DNA of 64,000 nt from Tubiluchus corallicola (Eukaryota > Priapulida > Priapulimorpha > Priapulimorphida > Tubiluchidae). The position numbers and the translations under genes were made by a program. Below the pieces are notes generated by a model, which saw only the letters and a list, made by a program, of their open reading frames with translations, made no database searches and was not told where the DNA came from. The stretch lies in the NCBI GenBank assembly GCA_030141605.1, contig JAQGDQ010000393.1, positions 154,148 to 218,147 on the forward strand, given 5' to 3'. Positions 1 through 12,502 of the stretch are shown here, piece by piece. Each line of letters begins with the position of its first letter. The stretch's first letter is position 1.

Positions 1-577
1 GTCAGTGTTAGTAAGTTGTTAAATAATTACAATCATGGAGCAGAAAAGGGAGGGCACAAAGGGTCATCTATACTCATGTTCTTTCTTACAAGTGGCATGC
101 TCAATAAAAATAAATATTTATCTAAACAGTGTTTGGATTCGAAGATTTGGCCTTACTATACATCACTCTTTAGCAGAAGAAAATAAGCATGACTTTTTTA
201 AAATGTTAGTAATATATCAGCAAATACATCTGTATGCTCATACAAAGGTCTTAGATTGTGCAAGAAAAATATTGTTCACAATTTTATAATATTATTGAAA
301 AAAGTAACTTTTATTAAAAACTTCAAAATATAAAATATTATAAACATGCCAAATGTTTCGACTGCACAGTCTACCAGTCATCTTCTGTGTGACAGAATAC
401 ACAAACAACAACCAATTTTATAAGCAAAGCCTATAGTACAGTATATGAAAATGATTAATTGTGTATTCACATAATAGAAGCCAAAGGCACAGTAAAAAAT
501 AAAGGCCTGTCTACAGTAGAACTATACCTAGGTTTTTGAAAACAAAGTTAATGGAATTAAACTATTTTGCACATTAA
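1..577. other. Intergenic DNA, no gene seen
   Basis: AT-rich sequence with only one short open frame, which has no recognisable motif and no clear splice context. I see nothing functional here. Confidence 0.5.
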
Positions 578-1340
578 AGGGGGACTATCACCAAAATTAA
601 GTTGAGCTTGAATAACTCGCGATTATATTACGAATACAAATACGTGCCTCATTCTTCACGAAAAATTCATGTTTAAGAATCTTTGGCAAACGTTCGGATA
701 AAATTGTACACAAAACGAATATTTGACTAGGCCGCCATTGAGCATGTATCTGCGCCTGCGCCTCTGGTGGCGAAATTGCCGTACTACAGATTCATTAATT
801 CTAGCAGAATGAAGTTACTATATCGGACTTGTTTTACAAGAAAAGAACTTTTGTTACCAAGGCCCACACTTTTGCATCTTGTATTGTTAAGGATGTTTTC
901 AATTAATGCCACAAGAATTTTCACAATGTGTTGTAGGCCTACTTTTGTGCAATGATTGTTTACCTCTATTGGAATATACTGTAATGGACCTATAACTTTC
1001 GACAGTAGTAAAATATCGCTTTAGATGAAAACATGTTAACAAGTGCAACGACAATCGTTTCTGTCGGCTGACTACCTATCCGAACCAAGGTCAAATGCTG
1101 TAACGTAGTAATAACAGCTTTATTTTTAGCCCAGTCATGTACCACAGTGTCACAAAAGGCTGCGTGTACACTCTGTTACGTCATCAGCCTGAGCTGTGCT
1201 AGTTCAATTTTTTCATCGGGAGAGGCAAAAAAGTTAATTACTCTAATTAGACAACGTACTGCTAAAAAAATTCCGCCAACTTGTTCCCGGGGAAGACAAC
1301 TATAAAATAAGTTTAACTTGATTTTCATGATATTCCCCCT
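578..1340. mobile_element. TTAA-flanked non-autonomous DNA transposon (763 bp)
   Basis: TTAA stands at both ends (574-577 and 1341-1344). The ends are inverted repeats: the left reads AGGGGGACTATCAC and continues with AAAATTAAGTT, and the right, read inward, is AGGGGGAATATCATGAAAAT. TTAA target duplication is typical of piggyBac and Kolobok elements, and I cannot decide between them. No transposase is encoded; the 62-codon frame at 767-955 has no motif, so this is a MITE. Confidence 0.75.
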
Positions 1341-1344
1341 TTAA

Positions 1345-3877
1345 GAGGAGGCTTGTTAGGGTACATGGATAAACTTTCTATTGGTAATAGATCCTAGTTA
1401 TTTGTAGTTTTTGTCACAAAGCTAAAATTATTAAAATCAGCCTTGTGGCTAGAGGCAAAGATATGGTCATGAATGCTAGATTGAGGAGGACATTGTCAGT
1501 TCTAGATGAAATATCCAGATGTTCACACATTCTTACTATAATGTATCTGGACGTTTTGAATTTTATGATGTCGTCTGCAGATTTGCTTTTTAAATGATTC
1601 TTACTGGGCACTTCCTGTCACTAATAAAATTCGCAGCATTTGGAATCATATCACCAATAATGGCAATAAAATTATGATGTCACGTAATGACTAAAAACCA
1701 AGTAAAACACATTTCAAACATCATCATTCAGCCATCCAGTAAACAATATGTATGTTGTCTTCAAGACACACTTACTAACATCTTAACAATTATTATTTGC
1801 CTATACTGCTAATGAAAGTGAACATTGTGAAACTTAGGTAAGTATAATTTTTCAATTTCCAAGAGCAGGAGTTGAGTATCGATATACTCCATATAGCCCA
1901 GTATACCCTCTGCTTTACCAGTGCTAGTGTTAGAACTAATGTATGGAAACATTTATTTAGCCATTGTGCGATTAGTTCATGGAATCGTCTCCTAAGTAAC
2001 ACAGTGGCTTCAGAGAACATAAGTAAATTAAAAGTGCAATGAGAGCGGTGAGCTCAATGTCAACCATAGGCCAGCATCACTAAACCATTCAATGGCATAT
2101 ATTCAATGGTAAGATAGCTTTATACTAATAATGCCAAATAATGATATGATCAATGATGCTTATCATTGTTCATATCATTCTACCAACCTATATATATCAT
2201 ATCATATCATTCATATCAACCTATGCAGTCAATCATGTAGCCTCACTAGGTGGGGAAAGCTTGTGGCAAAAGGCATTATAAAATGTTATCAGATCAGAAT
2301 CCAATTGCAGATTTGTCTTCCCTTCTGCATAGTAGTGATGTAGGCGACACAAGAAAATTCCGGTAATTGCAGACTTGATGAACATTACTAATTACTGAAC
2401 AGGTCAGTAACTTATTACTAGGTAAACCATAAGTGCAATCTGTAGTGCTATTACATAATATGACTGATGACTTTCAAAATTTGCTATTTATGTCAATTCT
2501 CATTTTGATGAGTATTGCAAGTACATTTTACAGAACTATTTTACTCATAGAATGTTTGTTTTAGTCGCATCTGTTTGCAAGAAACTGTGTGATACAAAAT
2601 GTCTCTCAAAAAATTTTCTGTGCTACTCGGCTACTGCTGTGTTAAGCAATGTGAAAAATGTGTAAAAATAGTTAACATTTTTTCAGTGACGTGTGACAGA
2701 ATAATTACGTTTTATTAGTCAGATCTGGTTTTAGTGTGATGCAAATTGTTATATCACAAAATGAATTTATGTGAGATGGAAAATTAATGCCAAGTTATGC
2801 CAATGTAATTGGCATTAAGTTGCGTGTGAAATTACACTGATATTTGATTTCCCTCATTGCTGGGAGCACCGTAGCTGTTGCAGGTGCAGTTTTGTCTCTT
2901 TCAATTGTTTTTGTACACTTAATCATGTTTCCAAAAATCCAAGCCAAATCGCACAGACTGTGTTATAAATGTCATCACCCTAAGGCCACAACACGATGCA
3001 AATAACAGGATAACCTTTAAAAGCCACTTGAAACATCCACGTTTCTGCCAATTAGAAACAGCAGATTTCTCTTTGGAAATTTGTGTGGTTTGTCAATCTA
3101 AATTGTTCATATATAGCCGTGGTATGTTACGGGAGAAAATCGTTCTCCTGCAGTTTATTGCTCAATAAAACATTTTAGTTGAGTTAAGTGATTGAGAAAA
3201 GCTTTTTATATTAGCTGCCGTAACATATTTAATAAAAGTCCATGTGCGACAAAGTTGAAAAAATGGTGTTTATTAACCGTGTACGTGAGCAAAAGTCTAT
3301 GTGATACTACAAGGAGTTTGCCTCGTGTGTGTGAGGCATACAGGTTCCAGTTTTAAAGCAATTGATAGTAATCAATTACTGACCTATTTCAACTTGTAAT
3401 TGATTGCACCTACCTTATTGCATACGTAGGTCAACCAAGAGGTTGTAGATCTTGAGAAAACTGAAATCTTAATACATTATTAGTTAAATTTGATTAAGTT
3501 TGAGAAATTTAATAAAATTAGTCATTAGCCATTTAATTATAATTGGTAGAAATTATAGTGTTAAGCTTTGAAAATTATTTACATTTCATGTGAGCAGTAT
3601 TGCAGTTTGAAATTATCATTATTTTTTTCCTAAATTTGATGTGAATGCCATGATAATATCCTGATTGGAGAAGAGTTACTTGCATATTGTAGCTAAATAA
3701 ACTAAAAGAACAACTACATTTTTAATCTTACACAACTGTATAATATTTCTTAAACTAACTAAAGTAACTAACTAAAGTAAAGACTACATTATATCTTTTT
3801 TAGATAAAACAAGGAAAGGTGTTATTGTTGTGTCAGATTTAGTCACAAACAAAGATTGAACTTGGAAAACTTTTGCC
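1345..3877. other. Intergenic DNA 5' of the MTX2 gene
   Basis: No convincing coding exon. A cluster of CATATCAT-type simple repeats lies near 2120-2220. A possible splice acceptor (TTTTTTAG ending at 3803) 75 bases before the MTX2 start would allow a 5'UTR intron, but this is only a motif match. The promoter was not located. Confidence 0.4.
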
Positions 3878-6800
3878 ATGACAGAAAAATTTCAAGTGGA
3901 GCTTGGAGGTACAGCTTCCTGTCTTAGTTTTCTCTTGCTGTGTTAACATGCAGAGCTGTATGAGTATCTATAGTCTATTATTTTTAGTTTTTATTTTTTC
4001 TTTCTAACCCCTTTCTAACCCCTATCAAGCCAATGTAGAACATAGAACGTAGGTAGACCATCAGTTTAACTCTGCTTTGTACAAGTTTCTTGATACTGAA
4101 TGCCAGTAGTTATTTGGCTGTATTTGATAATTGTGAATGCAAAAAGATATTTAGAATGTAATTGTGATAATACGTATTTTCATGATCGGATAAAATGGCT
4201 TAATTTTGCTGCTGTTTCTGTATTTTATCAGATGCACTGCAGGTATTAAGGTCTTGAGCATTATGTATGTGGTTCTCTCTGGTGCATTTTTTATTACTTT
4301 TCTAACCAAGCAGGTTCCATATTCTCATGTCTGCACACATGATATTGCTATTGCTGCAGTCCATTTAAATTTGAGAAAACTTAAAAGCCATGTACAGATA
4401 AAGGCAGTGAAGAATACCAAGTCTTTTATGTATACACCATCTAAGGTTAAAGTGTAGGGGCTGTCCGATAATATGTGCGCCCCCCCCCCTCCACAATCCT
4501 ATCCACCCTCACACAAACCACCAGAAATACCTACTAGTGCAGTAAATGCTACTGAATGGATATTCATTAAATCATAAAACTTACACAGAGTATCGTGTTT
4601 ACCATTAATTACGTGTTGTTTGCTGCTTAGCAAATTCATCATCACTAGCTGCATTACATCTTTCATGTTACTTATCACTTGCTGTTTACTTCTAGCAAAG
4701 CATGCTGACCTTAACTAGATTAAATGACCCTAACTTAACTCCACTCAGGTATAATCACGTTTACTTTATGATCAACCGCACATTTAAGGTGATCTCGGAA
4801 CTCGGGTGGAAATACTAGAAATCAGACGCCTACAAACGATACTAAACATCTTTAATGATATAGTGCATCACAGCATAGGTATAAATTTGCCAACTTATGT
4901 CACCCCATCACTCAATCAACAAATTTGTTCATCCAGCAGCAAGAGTCTATATTTATTTATACTCCTATCACAGAGCAATACGCTTGTGGAACAAACTGCC
5001 ACCAGATATCGGAGAAATCACTTCAGAGCACTAGCACCCTCGGCTGTTTCTATCACGAGGGTGCCACCCCACCTAACCTGTGTGTAAATCTAACCATGTT
5101 TTTCGCCCGCACCCACCATGTTTGATTTCCCGATTTCACCGCTATTCATAACCTCTAGCACCATCACAAGTTAGCGAGTTGTTTTTCTCAGCATTTATGC
5201 TAACCATGTGCACCCCTAACTTCCAGTGTGTCATTAAAGACTTTTAGAAGTATACTGTTCAAGACTTCAAGACATTGAAGCTCCAGCAGTCTAGCTTATC
5301 ACCCATGGCTGTGACATCTTCCATCACAAGGAATTTAAACATCAAAGTCCTTTTTCACACCTGTTAACAGCTAAAGTGTCCATAGTAATAAAAGTCTTCG
5401 CTATTTATTATTATTTTTTTCGAAAATTTAAAAAACCATTTATTGCAGTAAACATTAAACAACAAAGTTTAAAGACACAAAGTCCCAGTTCGGAGAGTAC
5501 AGCATGATACTCCTCCAGGGTTGAACACACATTAAATACACATGAAGTTATACATTACATATTTTACATAAACGCTTATATGACAAACACTAGCATTCTG
5601 CAAGATCAAAAGGGTAAAAGTTTTGTAAATAAATTTATGATAAAGATAATTAAATCTATTTAAAACTTAGGTATTAAAATTTATACAGAACGTATCTGTC
5701 GTGTTGACAAAATGTATAACAGTAGAATATACTTTAAACGTTTATTGATACAGAAGTTTCCACAGAAATACAGGTAAAATGATGTTTGCATATAATGTCT
5801 TGTAAAAGGCAACTGGTAGTACAGAATATAGCAAAACTGGAGCAACCATTCACTATTAGGTTAAACCCATTTTTAGAATAGGTAACAGATAGATAGAAGC
5901 CATATCTACTACAGTAATAGCGGTTTTACAAGTTATTAGTCTAATTGCAAATTAAATGTATTTTTTATGATTTTCGGTCGTTCACAACGACTGTATCTTA
6001 CTTTGCACTGAAATACTTCTTCTGCACTGAAGTACTAAGATTGATAATAGTGCTGAATGCAAGTTATCATTGGGTTGATCACAGGTTTGTTCTGCTTTAT
6101 TGCATTAATATTAATAATAGTGCCAAACGTGAACTGTAAAGTAGGGTGGCAAGTAGGGGTGAGCGAAATCGAATTTTTGAATTTGACTTTCAAACAAGAA
6201 TCAAAATGAATTTCTAGATTTCAAATCCAGATTGAATTAGAATTCTGTTTTAAATCATAAAAAAAGCAGTCTCGCAAAGATTCTGCTATTGCTGGATTTT
6301 CTTCTGTAGTAAAGACACTATAATTTTTTAGAAATTGTGCACAGAAATTATGCTAAACTGTGCTATTTGAAACCAGCATGATGTTTCAAAAGTTTAATAA
6401 TAAAGTAGTTGAATCAATAATATTAAGCTCGAATCGAATTTGAATTAAAAAAACTGGTACGAACTGAATTCGAACGTTCAATGCTTTCCTCTAGTGGCAA
6501 ATATGCAAAGCGCATAATTTTGCAGTTTGGTATTTTTGTGTTTCAGCCTCTGAACCATGGTCGAAAGATGCAGAGCTTTATGAACTTTTGGAAGGTATGC
6601 ACTTTTTTCTGTCTTGGATTTTCTTAGATCTGTAGGATTTCTTAGTTTTTGTTAACTTTTTAGTGTTCTGTCCTTAACCCTTTCACTACGGAAGGCAGCA
6701 CACTGCCACCTATGTTTTCATGCAAGGGATGGAAGGTGGTAGACTGCCGTTCAAGCTCAGCAGTAAGCGCAGTCGCCCCGGTTCTGTTTATTTCACTGCT

Positions 6801-9800
6801 ACGGCCATGCAAAACATTATAGAAAAGTTTAACAGTCATGGGATTGGGGTTGCTTTGCAAAAAGTAATGCTAACCAGCCAATCAGAGTCTGAAGCCAGGT
6901 GCATTCCGTACTGTATGGTATGTTCCCACGCAAAATCACTTGTAGATCATTGATGAAACGTATGTTTATTTTTCTGCATTCTTATAAAATGATTGCATAT
7001 TATGGATTAGTATTGTGTCTTTTGCGAAAACTGGTTTCTAAATATATGTACATTATGAGGGTGTGCACGTGTGTGTGTGCGTGTGTGCGTACGTGCGTGC
7101 ATGAGTGCATATATTTGTGCTTGTATGCATGTGCATGTGCAGAAATAAAACCAATGTTTAACATTAGCACTTAATAACGAACTACTATTTGTTTATTTAC
7201 AAGATTCTGTTTAAGTAACACACCACAAGAAGTTATTGTCAAATGTGCAAAAGTCAATGTAGCCCAGTTACAAAGCAACTACGTATTGAAAGGGTTAAAC
7301 AGTTTCGTTTTTGCACATTTCAAACTAAAAGTTTTTTTTGACAGAGCAAAAGCTTCTACAAGATGCTGCCAACTGTTACTCGCTTGAAATATTTCTTCGT
7401 ATGAGCCATCTGGACTTTACGGTGCGACATCGTAAAAATGCTGACCAAATGTCACCATCAGGCATGACGTTTAGTTTTAATAAGAGATTTTGAATAAGTG
7501 AATAAATGTTTTTATTCAAAGAAAGATTACAGGGATATTAAGTAGAATGAATGGGAAAGTATTGGAACATGAAGATGGTGTGCCACAAGATACAACATTT
7601 GTTGCCCAACTAGTGATGGGAATTGATGCAAAAATTGTGATATGATTTCAATAACCACTTTGCAAAAATTGCGATATGATTTCGATAAGCGATAAGGATT
7701 TGCAATACGATTTTGACAAACAATGAGGACTTTTGCAATACAATCTCGATTTCGATAAGCATTTTACAATTTTTTTGGCTACGATTTTAATTTCTAAAAT
7801 ACATGTTGTCGTTAATTTAGTTTATATATTTAAATGGTGATCTTACAAGTGTGTAAATTAAAGGTTTGCACTCATGAAAGTTTGCAGATTTTTGTGCATG
7901 AAAAAGTGGTACATTTTAGCTGCTATTCATTAGTTTTGGTACTTATAACATGATCATATAAACTATTGTTCTCAGTATGTTAATTATTGCTAGGGCACAA
8001 AAATTGCCGAAATGACACAACGATTTCGATATCGATCCTCCGATTGTATCAATTTTGTGTGGTGATAATTATTTATTTTATTGATCCAATAATAGATAAA
8101 AAAAATCGATTTTCTTTGATAAAACGATCATCGATTCCCATTACTATGCCCAACAGCTAAAGCTGGGATTTAATTGCTCAAGCGAAAGTGAAAGCTGTTT
8201 TAAATAGTGCCAATATGTTGATTACTTGTCATAGATCAATCAATTTTTAATTAAGATACAGTTTTAAGAGAGGTGTGCTTGTTTATCGTTAACTAGTTTA
8301 AATTAGCTGAGGTCTTCTTCTTCTTCAAAGCCATTGTTTTCATGCTATTGGAAATATTTTGTACAACTTAATATTTGCTAAATTGAAATTAAATTTCAAT
8401 AAAGTTTAGATTAGATTTTAAATGTATAGCTCTGTATAACCTTTGTTTACCCACTTCTTTGTTCTTAGGTCACTGTTGAAAATAATGATTTATGTGCTTG
8501 CAAACCAAAACCATCCATAAATCAACATAGTTAAAACTAAGTTATGTTGCTTCAAAGTAGAATTCATCAAAAATTTAGTCAAATATCAATTTTTGTTTTT
8601 TTATAAAAACATGATAACTATATTGGACTTTTATATTCTAACATCAAATTATCAAGAAAATACTAAAAATCTTATTTTATAACCCCGTACACACTTGTCA
8701 TACTAAAAACTAGTACTGCAAGTAAAAAACTTTCAAACTCCGATTGTAGCTCATGGAAGCAGTCATTTTGCTTTGGGTATTTCCTATTGCCAAGCCCAAA
8801 TTTCCATTAGGAAGAGCCATCTACTGGATTTAAACACAACTTCAATGTGTTCTTGCAAAGTCCATATCAACCAACATTTGTGCGGTGGCTAAGTGTTTTG
8901 TAGAAAAGCAACAAAAAACAGTGGCTAACCTTAACAGGGATTTTCTCAGGATTATGTCTTTCAACATGTGAGCCTGTACCTGAACTTCAACATGGATGGT
9001 CTCGGTTTAAAAATAACATGGAACAATGAAGTTGCTATTAAAATAATCCTCATGAAATGGAGATTCCGAATACCTGAATATCTAGAAAAGCTATATTGCC
9101 GATTTATGGACGATTTTTGCTGTGCAAGTACACATTTGTAATATTAAAAAGAAACATTGAGTTATTGTAACAAATTTGACACTCACCAGTCTGACTCTTA
9201 TAACTTTTTACAAAAATAATAACTATTTTGTTTGTTTTACAGGCAAAGCACCATTTGTTAGAGTTGGGAATTTTGTGATTAGTGAAATTGATGCAATAGT
9301 TGGATTCTGTGGAACAAAGGTAATTTTATCTCATTCTAGGTTTTTGCAACGAATATTGCCATGAACTTGTTAATTTTAAATGTAATATTGAGAAGTACTG
9401 TTAGTCAATTGCTATGTAATTTAAAAATAGCAGTAAGGCTATAATTTGAATCATTTAAAAATAATCGCATCAAAATTTTTGAGCCTAAATGTTTTAAATT
9501 TTTAGGGTCATAGTCTTTCCGATGCTATGGATCCTAAGGAACTGGCGGACATGAGAGCGTATATGGCACTGGTTGAAAATACCCTAGAAAATGCAGAGGT
9601 CTGTTTTTCTAAAATTTGTTTGGTTTAATGTCCACAATCACAGTGAACACCTTAGGGGTATATTTCTTGGACATTTCTAAGAATGGGCCGAGTAATCAGT
9701 TCTGTCTTGTGTAGTCATCGTCCTGTGTGGACACAGTCATTTATAAAGTTAAAAATAGAAATTATAAACTGAAAATGGCTCTGATTTGAACCTGCAACCT

Positions 9801-12502
9801 TCTGACTTGAAGTCAGATGCACTGCCGTTGGACCACAGAGTTCATTTAATATACAGTGTGCAATTTTAGCTAACTAGTCACTCCTTGTTGTTATCAGCAT
9901 TGTTGTTGTGGACACAACAGAAAAAACCAAGTCTATAGATACAGCATCACTTTGTAGGAATGTGTCGAAAGTATCTGTGATAGATTCTTATTATAACTTT
10001 GGTGTCTAAAACTTTAGATGAAGTTGTACTCCACCCATAGAAATCATGCATACATTTAGCCAGCGTGCGGTATTATTAAATTTGTGTCTATGACTAAATG
10101 CTGCCGCATAGTGCTTACATAAAGCTGTTTGTCCCAAAAAACTTTCCACCCATAGTTATATTGCTTAGCTTTCCACTTACCTGCTTATAAGGCTTGTAAA
10201 ATTCTTAGTAATTTATTATGAATGTCTACTGCAGCTGGTAAAACATCGCTGACTCACCTTCTCAGTGTGCACCATGTATTCACCAAAAAATATATTATTG
10301 ATCTTATTAACAATATAAAGTAATGTATACGCTTAGTTAGTTAAGAATGCTCTGATTACTTTTCCAAACTCTACGCAATGTTATCTAAATTTTTTTCAAA
10401 TGACCTACCATCAAAACGGCTGCGTTTAACTGTCATTGTGGGAGTTTAAATTTTCAAGTTTTATACAGTGTTGCTTCTAATGCAGGCTCTGTGAGCAACG
10501 TAGGTGATACAAAATATCAAGATGATTTTTTTAGTTTTATGTAAGCAAAAGGTTTTCTTTTACTTTAATGCAAACTTTAATTAAATTCACTTTCAGGCAA
10601 AACTGATTTTTAATCAGGTTGTTTTAACTTGATTTAGTAATAATCAAAATTAGAATATCAGTCATAAATCTTTTCCATTATGTCATCTTGACATTTGTTG
10701 AGACTTTGAGTTACACGCAGTAAAAACATTCTACAATTTAACTCTTATGGAAGAGATCATTGTCGGGCAGCATTTTTACTAATTGTTCTGTAAAATTGAC
10801 GAACACATAATGATGTTATTTTCGCACTTTTACCCTAGTTGTTTGTCAACTGGCTTCATGGGCAAACTTACGAGCAGTTTACAAAGCCACGTTACTCGCA
10901 CGTGTATCCTTGGCCTCTTAATCATGTGCTGACATATCGAAGATGGCGTCGGATAAAACATCAGTTGCAATCAGTAGGATGGGCAGAGAAATCTCTAAAC
11001 GAGGTATATTTTAATTGTCTTAATTAAACGTTTTATGCGTAAATGAGTTGGAACTTGAAAGATGATCAGTAGAGAAGATGATTTTTTGCCAAAAACACTA
11101 AATGTCAAAGCAAATAAGAAATGTCAAACTAATAGAAACTTTTTTACTACTATTACTACTACATGATGATGACAATGATCACCATGTTTTTTATAATTGT
11201 TTAGTTAATTACCGGCATTACATTTTATGTTTTTTACCAGGTTAGTTTTGCTTTAATTGAGCAGTTTTACTGAAAATTGCATTACGGTGTGTTTTTTCCT
11301 GTATTTGGAGGGTGTTATATAGTTTTTGTCACCGTATTTAAATGATTTATCTGACTTTTTATAGTTTGTTTATATGACTTTTGTTTGTTTGTTTGATAGG
11401 TGCTAGAAGAAGCCCGAGAAGCATTTGAAGCCCTGTCAGAAAAACTAGGCAAAAATCCATACTTTTGTGGAGACAGGTAACAATTACGTAGAGTATTTAT
11501 GGTCACTGAGTTACGGTCACTATCGGTCACTTTAAGTAAGACCTAAAAACACAGCACAGTCCTGTGTTTGTAGTTTATCGGGAGACATCATTTTTTCCTT
11601 GGTTTACCTGAGGAGGAATGAAACCGAGGTTTTACGAATACTTTTCATAATCATAAATCATAATCATAAATGATACGTTGAGATATTCATTTTGGGCAGA
11701 ATTTCTCGCAGCTGCCAGTCTGGTTGGTTTCAATTGTTGGCAATTCTCGTGTGTCAGCTTACATCCTAGAAAAAGTCAGTAATTCCTTCGTTCACTCACT
11801 CTGTCCGTCATACTTTCAACCAAAAAAAAATTCATCCAGTTGAGTTGAAAATTTGTAGGATATGTCCTTGATTCAAAACTATTTTTTACCTCTTTGCTTG
11901 TATGGAAGACCATGAAGATCGAAGTGTATGGAACCAAAAATATCCAAAACGCCCCCTTATATTATGGTATTAAAATGCCTGTAATGCCACATTAGATTAT
12001 TGTACCAAAACACCTGTAAAGCCCCATGAAATTATGATATAAACGTATCCGTAAAACTCTTTTAGATTATGGTGCTAAAAATATCTGTGATGTTCTGTCC
12101 TTGCAAACTTTACTCACATATTTTTTTTAGATATTTATGTTATAAGCAATATCATTGACAAAATTGTTAAGCAGAAGGCTAATTTTATTTGTTCTGCTTA
12201 AACGTGAATTCTTGCAGTCGAAAGGCAACACGTTTTGCAGGCTTAAGTGAAAAAATGTACTGTAAATTTGGTAGAAAATATCTGCAGTGTAAATGTTTTT
12301 CCTTTATTTCATATTTCACAGGCCAACAGAATTAGATGCACTGGTATACGGTCATATGCATGCCATCCTGAATTCCAACTTGGCTAGTGCAGGACTAACC
12401 AGAATCGCTTCCAAGTATAAAAATCTTGTCTCTTTTGTCAACCGAGTCAACGCTGAATACTGTCAACCAAATAGCCAAGAAACTTCAGCCATATTCTTAT
12501 GA
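3878..12502 (+). CDS. MTX2: Metaxin-2, complete, 8 exons
   Basis: Coding exons: 3878-3908, 6547-6594, 7345-7461, 9243-9319, 9506-9598, 10839-11003, 11400-11476, 12322-12502. Splicing keeps frame throughout (789 nt) and gives 262 residues, close to the vertebrate length of about 263. Family hallmarks seen: SEPWSKDAELYELL near the N-terminus, MSPSGKAPFVRVGN, GHSLSDAMDP, YPWPLNHVLTY, VGWAEKSLNEVLEEA and PTELDALVYGH near the C-terminus. Metaxin-2 is a cytosol-facing partner of metaxin-1 in the mitochondrial outer-membrane SAM complex for beta-barrel insertion, with a thioredoxin/GST-like fold. Exon 1 carries only 10 codons plus one base. Intron 3 begins with GC instead of GT (7462-7463); all others are GT-AG. 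The other introns are filled with MITEs and relics listed separately. Identification is very secure; the start codon is slightly less so. Confidence 0.95.
4790..5140 (+). pseudogene. LINE reverse-transcriptase C-terminal relic
   Basis: Read across two frames, this stretch gives RRLQTILNIFNDIVHH, then a patch resembling RLWNKLPPDI, the usual sequence after the RT domain of many non-LTR elements. The patches need frame changes, so the copy is dead. It lies in MTX2 intron 1 in the sense direction. Family (CR1, L2 or similar) is not resolved. Confidence 0.5.
5430..5530 (-). repeat. Probable LINE 3' tail with hairpin
   Basis: On the minus strand a stem with one bulge (5492-5516, GGAGAGTA against TACTCCTCC) is followed about 50 bases later by AATAAA (5439-5444 on this strand) and A/T-rich sequence. 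The same order is seen at two other LINE tails in the window (near 33,236 and 61,899). No coding part remains upstream of it on the minus strand. Confidence 0.35.
6154..6493. mobile_element. hAT-type MITE (340 bp)
   Basis: Starts TAGGGGTGAGC and ends CCTCTA, the usual outer bases of hAT inverted repeats. An 8-bp target duplication flanks it: GTGGCAAG at 6146-6153 and GTGGCAAA at 6494-6501, with one mismatch. It sits in MTX2 intron 1, ending only about 50 bases before the exon 2 acceptor. The sequence is clearly related to the large inverted-repeat element at 44,589-45,928. Confidence 0.75.
6678..7294. mobile_element. piggyBac-type MITE (617 bp)
   Basis: TTAA at 6674-6677 and 7295-7298 encloses inverted ends that begin CCCTTTCA and share CCCTTTCA-TACG. 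TTAA followed by CCC is the classic piggyBac pattern. It takes up about four fifths of the 750-bp MTX2 intron 2. It contains an alternating purine-pyrimidine tract rich in GTGTGC and GTACGT (about 7060-7140). No transposase. Confidence 0.7.
7060..7140. repeat. Alternating purine-pyrimidine (TG/CA) tract
   Basis: About 80 bases made almost only of TG, CG, TA and CA steps, including GTGTGTGTGCGTGTGTGCGT. Such tracts can adopt Z-DNA. It lies inside the piggyBac-type MITE in MTX2 intron 2. Confidence 0.6.
7611..8146. mobile_element. hAT-type MITE with perfect 8-bp target duplication (536 bp)
   Basis: TGCCCAAC occurs exactly at 7603-7610 and 8147-8154. The ends are inverted repeats: TAGTGATGGGAATTGATG on the left and TAGTAATGGGAATCGATG on the right read inward. 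The interior is rich in degenerate GATTTCGATA repeats. No open frame; non-autonomous. In MTX2 intron 3, the intron with the GC donor. Confidence 0.85.
9777..9843 (-). pseudogene. tRNA-like relic, anticodon loop reads UCA
   Basis: On the minus strand the segment has an A-box-like TGGTCCAACGG, a 5-bp anticodon stem (TCTGA/TCAGA) with 7-base loop CTTCAAG, and a B-box-like GGTTCAAATC. The acceptor arm is partly paired (CTCTG with CAGAG). The 3' half of the T stem is missing, so it should not fold as a normal tRNA. The body resembles tRNA-Arg(UCU) with one loop change that would give anticodon UCA. It lacks the long variable arm and long acceptor of tRNA-Sec. A decayed tRNA gene or SINE head in MTX2 intron 5 is likeliest. 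Confidence 0.6.

Noticed and set aside
4457-4500. GGGGCTGTCCGATAATATGTGCGC as a transposon terminus
   Set aside because: It looks like an inverted-repeat end, but I could not find its partner, so no element is called.
6899-7174. 91-codon ORF rich in Cys and Val
   Set aside because: It is a translation of the TG/CA alternating tract inside a MITE.
9777-9843. tRNA-Sec(UCA)
   Set aside because: The loop reads UCA, but there is no long variable arm or extended acceptor stem, and half of the T stem is missing.
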